The position numbers and the translations under genes were made by a program. This document shows, one piece after another, positions 56,014-64,000 of a DNA stretch of 64,000 nucleotides (position 1 is its first letter; each line of letters opens with the position of its first letter). Source of the DNA: Collinsella sp. AF20-14LB (GTDB lineage Bacteria > Actinomycetota > Coriobacteriia > Coriobacteriales > Coriobacteriaceae); the NCBI RefSeq assembly GCF_003459505.1, contig NZ_QRWD01000011.1, positions 10,135 to 74,134 on the forward strand, read 5' to 3'. The notes under the pieces were generated by a model. The model worked only from the letters and a program-made list of their open reading frames with translations. It was not told the DNA's origin and did not search any database.

Positions 56014-58314
56014 TTACTCGGCAGCGGCCTTGAACTTGTTGTAGTTGATCAGGCAGCCGGCCTTGACGATGGCACGCTCCTCGGCCGTCATATCGGCAAT
56101 GTAGAGCTCAATCTGCTCGACCGCACCGTCGGCGCGCACCACGTAGGCGGCGATGTTCTTGAGGTCGCCATCGAGCGCGGCACGGATACCCGGCACAAAG
56201 ACATAGTCGCCCACCTCAAAGTTGGGCTCGGCCTCCATCTGGAAGGGCACCATGCCCCAATTCATAACGTTGGAGCGATAACGCTTGGTGGCGTACTCGT
56301 GGACGATGTTAGCCAAGCCGCCGATGACACGCTGGCAGCTCGCGGCCTGCTCGCGGGCAGAACCGTCACCGGGCTTCTTGGCGTAGAGCATGGAACCGAA
56401 CTCGGTCGCCTTGGCATCGGCCGCGACACCCGCGCCGGTCAGCGCCTCAAACACACCGGCAAGCTCGGCATCGAGCGCCGCCAGGTCGCCTGCGGACTCG
56501 CCGGCCACGCGGCGCTTCTCCACGGCGTCGACCTCCTTGGAACGACCGACGTAGGCAGGGTCGCGGCGGCTGAGCGTAAACTCGGCCAGACCCACCGGGT
56601 TGGAGCGGAAGGAGCTTGTCTCGCCCGAGGGAATGAGCTCGTCGGTCGTGGTGACCGGGTCCATGATCTTGGAGCACACCTTGAGCAGAATGTCGTCGCC
56701 GAGCGGCTCCATCGCAGGCCACGGCTTGATGTTGGGACCCTCGACCAGCTCGTCGGCCGGCTCGGCCTTGCCGAAGCCCCAGTACACGCGCTTCTTGTAG
56801 GGAGCGTCGTCGAAGGCGTACTCGCAGGCCTCGTCCCAAGTCTCCTCGGGCAGATCGGTCGCCGCCGTCAGGATGCCGCCGTTGGCTGCGGTCGCCGCAA
56901 TGGAGCGAGCGTCCATCAGGGCCACGGCGCTCAGCTGGCCGTTGCCCGGCTTGGAACCCTCGCGGTTGGGGAAGTTGCGCGTGGTGTGGCGGATGGACAG
57001 ACCGTTGTTGGCCGGCGTGTCGCCGGCACCAAAACACGGGCCGCAGAACGCCGTGCGCACGATCGCGCCGGCCTCCATGAGGTCGTAGATATAGCCGCGG
57101 CGCGTGAGCTCGAGCGCCACGGGCTGGCTCGTGGGATAGACCGACAGCGAGAACTCGCCGCAGCCGGTATTGGCGCCCTTGAGCACACGGGCAGCCTGCA
57201 CCACGGAGTCGTAGTTGCCGCCCGAGCAGCCGGCGATAACGCCCTGCTGCACGTGCAGCTTGCCGTCGACGATCTTGTCGAGCAGGCTAAAGTGCGTCTT
57301 GCCCTCACCGATCTTGGCGGCCTCGAGCTCCACCTCGTGCAGAATATCCTCGAGGTTCTCGTTGAGCTCGTCAATCTCAAAGCCGTTGGAAGGATGGAAC
57401 GGCAGGGCGATCATGGGCTTGATACTCGACAGGTCGACCTCGACGCAGCCGTCGTAGTAGGCGACATCGGCGGGCTTGAGCTCGCGGTAGTCGTCGCCGC
57501 GGCCGTGCATGGTCAAAAACGCGTGCGTGTCCTCGTCGGTTGCCCAGATGGAGGAAAGGCAGGTGGTCTCGGTGGTCATGACGTCGACGCCGTTGCGGTA
57601 GTCGGTCGTCATGCTCGCGATGCCGGGGCCCACAAACTCCATGACCTTGTTCTTGACGTAGCCCTTGGCAAAGACGGCACGGATGATGGCGAGCGCCACA
57701 TCGTGCGGGCCGACGCCGGGGCGCGGGGCACCCGTGAGGTAGATGGCGACGACGCCGGGATAGGCGACGTCGTAGGTGTCGCGCAGCAGTTGCTTTGCCA
57801 GCTCGCCGCCGCCCTCGCCCACGGCCATGGTGCCCAGAGCGCCGTAGCGGGTGTGCGAGTCGGAACCCAGGATCATCTTGCCGCAGCCCGCGAAGTTCTC
57901 ACGCATAAAGGAGTGGATAACGGCGATATGCGGCGGAACGAAGATGCCGCCGTACTTCTTGGCAGCCGAGAGGCCAAAGACGTGGTCGTCCTCGTTGATG
58001 GTGCCGCCCACGGCGCACAGCGAGTTATGGCAGTTGGTGAGCACGTAAGGCAGCGGGAACTGCTCCATGCCCGAGGCGCGCGCCGTCTGGATGATGCCGA
58101 CAAAGGTGATGTCGTGGCTTGCCATGGCATCGAAGCGAATCTTGAGCGCCTCGGGGTCGCCGGACGTATTGTGTGCCTGGAGGATCGAATACGCGATGGT
58201 TCCGCGTTTGGCATCCTCGGGCGCCTGCGTAATGCCGCGCTCGGCAGCCTCGGCCGCAGGCACGACCTCGCTGCCGCCGCGCAGGTAGATGCCGTCCTCG
58301 TACAGCTTGACCAT
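56014..58314 (-). CDS. Aconitase-family hydratase
   Basis: A 766-residue protein of the aconitase superfamily, which dehydrates/rehydrates hydroxy-carboxylic acids using a [4Fe-4S] cluster. Cluster-binding Cys are in [16 protein letters not shown], [10 protein letters not shown] and [15 protein letters not shown] stretches. [21 protein letters not shown] is the family's substrate-binding block, and [10 protein letters not shown] with AATAANGG follows. The swivel domain is C-terminal ([19 protein letters not shown]). It resembles the YbhJ-type group rather than AcnA or AcnB, so the substrate need not be citrate. ATG 58314 has GGGAG upstream. No other citric-acid-cycle gene is nearby. Confidence 0.85.
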   Translation of the reverse strand: MVKLYEDGIYLRGGSEVVPAAEAAERGITQAPEDAKRGTIAYSILQAHNTSGDPEALKIRFDAMASHDITFVGIIQTARASGMEQFPLPYVLTNCHNSLCAVGGTINEDDHVFGLSAAKKYGGIFVPPHIAVIHSFMRENFAGCGKMILGSDSHTRYGALGTMAVGEGGGELAKQLLRDTYDVAYPGVVAIYLTGAPRPGVGPHDVALAIIRAVFAKGYVKNKVMEFVGPGIASMTTDYRNGVDVMTTETTCLSSIWATDEDTHAFLTMHGRGDDYRELKPADVAYYDGCVEVDLSSIKPMIALPFHPSNGFEIDELNENLEDILHEVELEAAKIGEGKTHFSLLDKIVDGKLHVQQGVIAGCSGGNYDSVVQAARVLKGANTGCGEFSLSVYPTSQPVALELTRRGYIYDLMEAGAIVRTAFCGPCFGAGDTPANNGLSIRHTTRNFPNREGSKPGNGQLSAVALMDARSIAATAANGGILTAATDLPEETWDEACEYAFDDAPYKKRVYWGFGKAEPADELVEGPNIKPWPAMEPLGDDILLKVCSKIMDPVTTTDELIPSGETSSFRSNPVGLAEFTLSRRDPAYVGRSKEVDAVEKRRVAGESAGDLAALDAELAGVFEALTGAGVAADAKATEFGSMLYAKKPGDGSAREQAASCQRVIGGLANIVHEYATKRYRSNVMNWGMVPFQMEAEPNFEVGDYVFVPGIRAALDGDLKNIAAYVVRADGAVEQIELYIADMTAEERAIVKAGCLINYNKFKAAAE

Positions 58315-58487
58315 ACTGTCTCCCACTCTGCCCAAAAGATTTGGGCGCATAGCATACATTCGTTCAATATCGTGCCATAGAACGGTTGCGAGTTGGTTAC
58401 GAATCTGCACGTTCACTTTATCTAGGTAAAGTAAAGGACGTGCCGGTCGAGGGCCGGAAGATTTTGTGCAAGAGCGTCCCTTTCGAC

Positions 58488-58516
58488 TAGTCATTTAAGA
58501 ACGTCCCCAATGACTA
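58488..58516. repeat. Dispersed AGTCRTT...AAYGACT hairpin repeat, copy 3
   Basis: TAGTCATTTAAGAACGTCCC then CAATGACTA, the same 29-base element as at 3049 with a perfect AGTCATT/AATGACT stem. The preceding GCGTCCCTTTCGAC is a degenerate second arm. Confidence 0.75.
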
Positions 58517-58567
58517 CCCTACCGCATCCGGAGCAAGGCAACGCCGCAGGCAGAGGACGGACAGCGA

Positions 58568-58667
58568 GCGCCGTCCAGAGCGAACAAGTTGGCATGGAAA
58601 AGGCAAGGCATAGACCTTCTGGTCATGCCTTGCCCTTTGAATGACAAATTGTCGCTCTGGACGGCGC
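58568..58667. repeat. Nested inverted repeats (100-bp cruciform-like element)
   Basis: Outer arms GCGCCGTCCAGAGCGA-type, 58568-58583 and 58652-58667, match over 16 bp. Inside, GGCAAGGCAT (58602) pairs with ATGCCTTGCC (58624). It lies between the hspR terminator and the upstream region of the hydratase gene, and contains no gene. Confidence 0.7.
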
Positions 58668-58679
58668 GCAGCGTCAACT

Positions 58680-58707
58680 GGTCCGCCGTTCGTCAGAACG
58701 GCGGACC
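58680..58707 (-). terminator. Terminator hairpin of the heat-shock operon
   Basis: GGTCCGCCGTT and AACGGCGGACC form an 11-bp perfect stem with a 6-nt loop that starts at the base after the hspR stop codon. A T-run is lacking. Confidence 0.65.
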
Positions 58708-59124
58708 CTAGAGATCTCCGCCGGCGCCCAGCAGTTTGCGCATGACTTGCTCGGGGTTGACCGAGCCGTCGCGCGGGGCCAGGGCGGTGATCTTCTTCTG
58801 CATCTTGTACTCGTGCAGCTCGTCCTCGAGCTGGCGCACGCGTGCGCGGAGTTTTTCGTTCTCGCGCTCGCGCTCCTCGGCACGCTCCTTCATATCGAGG
58901 ATGCGCACCACGCCGGCAAGGTTGATGCCCTCGTCAGTCAGCTGGTTGATGAGCTCCAGGCGCTCGATATCGGCACGCGAATACAGACGCGTGTTGCCGC
59001 CCGAGCGCTGGGGGTTCACCAGGCCCTTGGACTCGTAGACGCGCAGAGTCTGCGGATGCATGCCGGTCAACTCGGCCGCCACGCTGATCATGTACAGCGG
59101 TTTATTCCTATTGTCCTCGGCCAT
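58708..59124 (-). CDS. hspR: Heat-shock repressor HspR (MerR family)
   Basis: A 138-residue MerR-type regulator that represses dnaK and clpB operons with DnaK as co-repressor in Actinobacteria. The winged HTH (about 10-75) has ISVAAELTGMHPQTLRVYES, KGLVNPQR, NTRLYSRADIERL and ILDMKERAE. A long coiled coil (about 75-110) provides dimerisation. The last gene of dnaK-grpE-dnaJ-hspR, so it is feedback-controlled. ATG 59124 gives the conserved start before PLYMISVAAE. Confidence 0.95.
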   Translation of the reverse strand: MAEDNRNKPLYMISVAAELTGMHPQTLRVYESKGLVNPQRSGGNTRLYSRADIERLELINQLTDEGINLAGVVRILDMKERAEERERENEKLRARVRQLEDELHEYKMQKKITALAPRDGSVNPEQVMRKLLGAGGDL

Positions 59125-59196
59125 GCTACCTGACCCCTTTCCGTCTCGTTATCGTCCATCATAAGCCCGCGGGCGCGGGTGTGCGCCACGACCGCC

Positions 59197-60162
59197 CTAG
59201 TACGTCGCCTTGTAACGGTTGACCTTCTCGCGATAATCGCGCGTGTCGACCTCGCGCAGCTTGGTCATGGCATCGCGCTCGTCATCGGATAGGTTCGTGG
59301 GGACCTGCACCTTGATCTCGACGAGCAGCGCGCCCGTACGGCCACGGTGCTTAACGTCGGGCGCCCCCATTTCCTTAAAGCGGAACTTCTTGCCCGTCTG
59401 GGTACCCGCGGGCACCTTCAGACGAACCGTCGCACCGCCGGGCGTCGGCACGTCCACCGTGCAGCCGAGCGCCGCCTCGTAGACCGAGATCGGCACCTCC
59501 ATGGTCACGTCGGCACCTTTACGCTTAAACAGCGGATGCTCCTCCACGTGCGTGGTCACGACCAGGTCGCCGCGCTCGCCGCCGGCAACGCCATACTCGC
59601 CGCGACGCTTGTAGCGCAGCTTGCCGCCGTCGACCGCGCCTGCAGGCACCGAGACCGTAATGGTCTGCTGCTCGCCTGTCGAGGGAATGCGGTAGGTGAC
59701 CTTGTGCGTCACACCGCGAAACGCGTCCTCGGCCGTCACATCGACGGTCAGCGACAGGTCGCCGCCCTTGCGAGCACGGCTGCGGCCCGCGCCGGCACCG
59801 GCAGCACCCGCAGCCCCGGCAAAGCCCGAGCCCCAATCGCTGCCCCAGGCGCCGTTGCCGCTAAAGATGCTGTCGAAGATATCGCCCCAGCCGCTCGCAC
59901 CGGCGCCGGCACCGTAGCCGCCGCCATACGCGCCGCCCGCGCCCGGCATGCCGCCGAACATGAGCATCTGGTCGTACTCTTTGCGCTTCTTCTCGTCCGA
60001 AAGCGTCTCGTAGGCCTCGCTGATCTCCTTGAACTTGGCCTCGTCGCCGCCGGCATCGGGGTGATATTTTTGCGCGAGCTTGCGAAACGCGCTCTTGATC
60101 TCTTTGTCGGAGGCGCTCTTGGATACGCCCAGGATGTCATAGAAGGTTTTGCCTGCAGCCAT
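59197..60162 (-). CDS. dnaJ: DnaJ-class co-chaperone without zinc finger (CbpA-like)
   Basis: A 321-residue J-protein that stimulates the ATPase of DnaK. The J domain (about 5-70) has [27 protein letters not shown] with the HPD motif, and [15 protein letters not shown] Gly/Ala-rich stretch follows (about 75-130). The C-terminal peptide-binding domains are present, but the four CxxCxGxG zinc repeats of true DnaJ are absent, so it is the type II form. It sits in the place of dnaJ in the operon. ATG 60162 follows AGGAGAGGAG. Confidence 0.92.
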   Translation of the reverse strand: MAAGKTFYDILGVSKSASDKEIKSAFRKLAQKYHPDAGGDEAKFKEISEAYETLSDEKKRKEYDQMLMFGGMPGAGGAYGGGYGAGAGASGWGDIFDSIFSGNGAWGSDWGSGFAGAAGAAGAGAGRSRARKGGDLSLTVDVTAEDAFRGVTHKVTYRIPSTGEQQTITVSVPAGAVDGGKLRYKRRGEYGVAGGERGDLVVTTHVEEHPLFKRKGADVTMEVPISVYEAALGCTVDVPTPGGATVRLKVPAGTQTGKKFRFKEMGAPDVKHRGRTGALLVEIKVQVPTNLSDDERDAMTKLREVDTRDYREKVNRYKATY

Positions 60163-60236
60163 CGTAGCTCCTCTCCTGTTTCATCCGCCGCCCAGCGGGC
60201 GGCGGCTCATGCTTTCATATGGCACTAGGCCAGAAA

Positions 60237-60262
60237 GGGCCCCGGGTGTTGCCCCGGGGCCC
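60237..60262 (-). terminator. Hairpin between grpE and dnaJ
   Basis: GGGCCCCGGG and CCCGGGGCCC form a very stable 10-bp stem just after the grpE stop, followed by TTTCTGG on the minus strand. It may reduce transcription of dnaJ and hspR relative to dnaK and grpE. Confidence 0.75.
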
Positions 60263-60269
60263 TTCTCAA

Positions 60270-61112
60270 TTACTCCTCGGTGCTCTCGGCCGTATCGGCC
60301 GTAGCATCCTCGGGCGCCGCTTCGGGCTCCGGTGCGGGGCGCTTCTCGCCACCGTAGGTCACCGTCACCATCGCGGAACGCAGGATGCGATCCGCCATGC
60401 GGTAGCCCTTCTGGTACACGTCGTTGACAGTCTCGTCGTACTGCGATGCGTCCTCGACACGCCCCACGGCCTGGTGCTCGAGCGGATCGAACGCCTCGCC
60501 CTTGGGGTCGATGGGCTCAACGCCCTCGTGCGCAAACACATCGAGCAGCTTGGCATGCACCGCATCGACGCCATCGACGAACTGCTTAAAGTCGTCGGAA
60601 AGCTCCTGGCTACGGGCATGGTCGATTGCACGCTCGATATCGTCGATCACCGGCAACAGCGCGGTGACAAGCTTCTCGGTCGCGCGCTCGCGCTCGGCGA
60701 TACGCTCATTGGCGGTGCGGCGACGGAAGTTCTCCCAGTCGGCCTGCAGACGGGCGGTACGCTCGGTGGCGTCCTTTGCCTTGTCCTCGGCGGCCTTCTG
60801 AGCCTCTGCCGCAGCATCGAGCTCATTGCGCACGTCGGCAAGCTCTTTCTGAGCCTGCTCGAACTTGAGCTTAAAGTCGTTGTCGGCGGCTTCTTCACCG
60901 GCGCGGATAGCGGCTTCCACCATCTCGTCCTCGGTCATCGTCGCCTCCTTGTTGGAATCCTCTACCTGGTTCTCGGCAGCCTCGGCGGCCGAGGCCTCGT
61001 TGGCCTCGGTATCGTCAACGGCCTCTACGGGAATCTTCACGTCCTTCTCCTCAGAGTCAACGGGGGCGGCGCCAGCGGCGGCCGCCTCCGTGCGAGCTTT
61101 ACGGGCGGACAT
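60270..61112 (-). CDS. grpE: Nucleotide-exchange factor GrpE
   Basis: A 280-residue GrpE. An acidic, Ala-rich N-terminal tail of about 80 residues precedes the long coiled coil (about 85-150). The core has ADWENFRRRTANERIAER, LPVIDDIERAID and FDPLEHQAVG. The C-terminal beta domain contains YQKGYRMADRILRSAMVTV. It releases ADP from DnaK. ATG 61112 is two bases after the dnaK stop, so translation is coupled. Confidence 0.95.
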   Translation of the reverse strand: MSARKARTEAAAAGAAPVDSEEKDVKIPVEAVDDTEANEASAAEAAENQVEDSNKEATMTEDEMVEAAIRAGEEAADNDFKLKFEQAQKELADVRNELDAAAEAQKAAEDKAKDATERTARLQADWENFRRRTANERIAERERATEKLVTALLPVIDDIERAIDHARSQELSDDFKQFVDGVDAVHAKLLDVFAHEGVEPIDPKGEAFDPLEHQAVGRVEDASQYDETVNDVYQKGYRMADRILRSAMVTVTYGGEKRPAPEPEAAPEDATADTAESTEE

Positions 61113-61114
61113 GA

Positions 61115-63007
<1,893 letters not shown>

Positions 63008-63116
63008 TAGAAATTCCCTCTCTCTTTTGCGTTCGCGTCGCCTCGACGGTCTGTCGCGCGGCGCTTCGGCTTGTCTTTCAGGATGTAGTGTATCCCCTTA
63101 TGGGCCGGAATATACA

Positions 63117-63169
63117 AAATCTAAGTCAATTCATATAAGATTTCTTATTGCTGAGAGTTTAGGTTCTCA
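63117..63169 (-). promoter_or_regulatory. Heat-shock operator/promoter of dnaK
   Basis: AAATCTAAGTC-N6-TATAAGATTT (63117-63143) matches the clpB upstream motif base for base outside the six central positions. A second inverted repeat, TGAGAGTTTAGGTTCTCA (63152-63169), follows. On the minus strand TATATT next to the first motif may be the -10 region, so a bound repressor would block the promoter. Confidence 0.7.
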
Positions 63170-63271
63170 AATGTGCAGGTAGATGCACTGTTTGAGTTCT
63201 CGGCAGATCTATTGAGATCTATGTAGAGATAACTGGGGTTTGCGTCCGGGGGTGCCTGGGGGCCGTCTTGC

Positions 63272-63441
63272 GGCAAGCGCATCCCGGTTTGAGCGTAGAT
63301 TCCGGGTCGCAGTTTCCGTCTGAAGGCTCAACCGGAAACCGTATCCCGTTTTGAGAGCTGATACCGGGTCGCAGTTTCCGCTAGCGGGCCCAACCGGAAA
63401 CTGCGACCCGGTTTTCGGCCAAATAACGGGATGCCCTTTCC
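63272..63441. repeat. Phased alternating palindromic array, family A, locus 3
   Basis: Six 14-bp units start at 63272, 63304, 63334, 63366, 63396 and 63428 (spacing 32, 30, 32, 30, 32). They alternate GGAAACTGCGACCC-type and GGGTCGCAGTTTCC-type. The spacers are 18 and 16 bp in turn, as at the other two loci. Confidence 0.92.
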
Positions 63442-63576
63442 GCAGGCGCGCTCAATAGGTCAATATTACAAGTCACCTATAGCTAACATTTGCGCAGCTC
63501 AACGGCCCCACCTGCGCGTTTTTTAGTAAACCTTGGCATACTCGGCGAACGGTATGAAGATGCCGGCCAGAGGGTA

Positions 63577-63604
63577 TTGCAAACGGTCGCTCCCGTGGTA
63601 TGTT
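63577..63604 (+). promoter_or_regulatory. Candidate promoter of the ferredoxin gene
   Basis: TTGCAA (63577-63582) and TATGTT (63599-63604) are 16 bases apart and lie about 60 bases upstream of the ferredoxin start codon. Confidence 0.45.
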
Positions 63605-63665
63605 TTTGCCCGAATCAAACCGGCGCGCATCGCCTGTAGCGTCGGTCAACAGAGAGGAAACTACC

Positions 63666-63851
63666 ATGGCTCATCCCGTAATTGATGCCGACGAGTGCAT
63701 CGCTTGTGGCGTTTGCGTCGACTCCTGCCCCGCTGGCGTTCTGGAGCTCCAGGACGTCGCTACCGTCGCCGACGAGGACTCCTGCGTCGCCTGTGGCGCT
63801 TGCCAGGACGCTTGCCCCGCTGGCGCGATCACCGAGATCGTCGAGGAGTAA
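63666..63851 (+). CDS. 2[4Fe-4S] ferredoxin
   Basis: A 61-residue clostridial-type ferredoxin. Two CxxCxxCxxxCP motifs are exact: CIACGVCVDSCPAG (about 12-25) and CVACGACQDACPAG (about 41-54). It carries low-potential electrons between PFOR (nifJ, 6639-10178), hydrogenases and other FeS enzymes in the cytoplasm. ATG 63666 follows AGAGAGGAAA; an earlier in-frame ATG at 63600 lacks a ribosome site and would add a non-conserved extension. It is monocistronic, with its own promoter and terminator. Confidence 0.96.
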   Translation: MAHPVIDADECIACGVCVDSCPAGVLELQDVATVADEDSCVACGACQDACPAGAITEIVEE

Positions 63852-63892
63852 CAACTCCCCCACTTGCACACTCAAAAGTACACCGTGCACAA

Positions 63893-63930
63893 AAAAGGAG
63901 GCTTCTGCATCGCCGCGGAGGCCTCCTTTT
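63893..63930 (+). terminator. Terminator of the ferredoxin gene
   Basis: AAAAGGAGGC and GCCTCCTTTT form a stem around an 18-nt loop, followed by GTTTG. The rest of the window to 64000 shows no gene. Confidence 0.85.
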
Positions 63931-64000
63931 GTTTGTACAGGCAGCTAAGGCTTATAGGACAAAATGTGTGTCCCGATAGAACATCCGTTTCCATCCATTA

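Noticed and set aside
56299..58380. Long open frame opposite the aconitase-family hydratase
   Set aside because: Antisense shadow of the hydratase; no start signals and no domain. The frames opposite dnaK (61460-63010) and the PTS genes (38309-40192) were rejected for the same reason.

Overview
The window looks like chromosome from a high-GC, strictly anaerobic Gram-positive bacterium of the class Coriobacteriia, most likely Collinsella or a close relative. This is an inference from gene content and protein style. It rests on an actinobacterial-type heat-shock operon with HspR (dnaK-grpE-dnaJ-hspR), an actinobacterial-type FHA/PP2C/RodA-PBP/PknB operon, a large pyruvate:ferredoxin oxidoreductase, a mannose-family PTS with its DUF956 partner, and a small 2[4Fe-4S] ferredoxin.

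Layout. 1-6.2 kb: start of an amidohydrolase gene, an APC permease, a membrane-anchored C39-like peptidase, carbamate kinase, an AT-richer interval with a gene remnant, and a stand-alone AAA/DUF4143 ATPase. 6.2-10.6 kb: hairpin repeats, a 29-bp-arm inverted repeat with a terminator, then nifJ with a long leader. 10.6-14.3 kb: a compact signalling operon (exported Ser/Gly-rich protein, membrane Ser/Thr kinase, FHA protein). 14.5-19.7 kb: recR, ybaB and dnaX plus two small membrane proteins. 19.7-25.6 kb: an AT-richer block with a regulator carrying two membrane+LuxR modules, a small exported Cys-containing protein, a three-gene ABC-2 transporter and a DUF5028-like protein. 26.0-36.1 kb: six-gene growth-control operon (Ser/Thr kinase, FhaA-like, FhaB-like, PP2C phosphatase, a fused FtsW/RodA-PBP protein, PASTA kinase). 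36.2-36.6 kb: tRNA-Arg(CCT) with two decayed copies of its 3' end. 36.9-40.2 kb: DUF956 and mannose PTS IID, IIC and IIAB. 40.5-45.7 kb: hypA with a multi-FeS FAD oxidoreductase, then divergently a TetR regulator and a DUF5692-like membrane protein. 45.9-49.2 kb: a membrane protein, a second DUF4143 ATPase and a small Pro-rich protein. 49.3-52 kb: clpB. 52-56 kb: repeat-rich region with two small membrane-anchored proteins and a third P-loop ATPase. 56-58.3 kb: aconitase-family hydratase. 58.7-63 kb: hspR, dnaJ, grpE, dnaK. 63.7 kb: ferredoxin.

How the genes work together. PFOR and the ferredoxin form a plausible pyruvate-oxidation and electron-carrier pair, and the GltD-like oxidoreductase may use the same reduced ferredoxin. 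The 26-36 kb operon couples phospho-signalling (kinases, phosphatase, phosphothreonine-binding FHA proteins) to septal or elongation peptidoglycan synthesis. The 10.6-14.3 kb operon is a second, smaller kinase/FHA module. HspR probably controls both dnaK and clpB, which share a 27-bp promoter-region motif.

The most unusual signals are in intergenic DNA. Two families of short palindromic repeat arrays have strict spacing. In one, 14-bp units alternate in orientation with spacers of exactly 16 and 18 bp at three loci. In the other, 15-bp units alternate in orientation with a period of exactly 40 bp at two loci. Neither looks like CRISPR, a terminator or a standard REP element. All three stand-alone ATPase genes also have a different repeat structure directly upstream.
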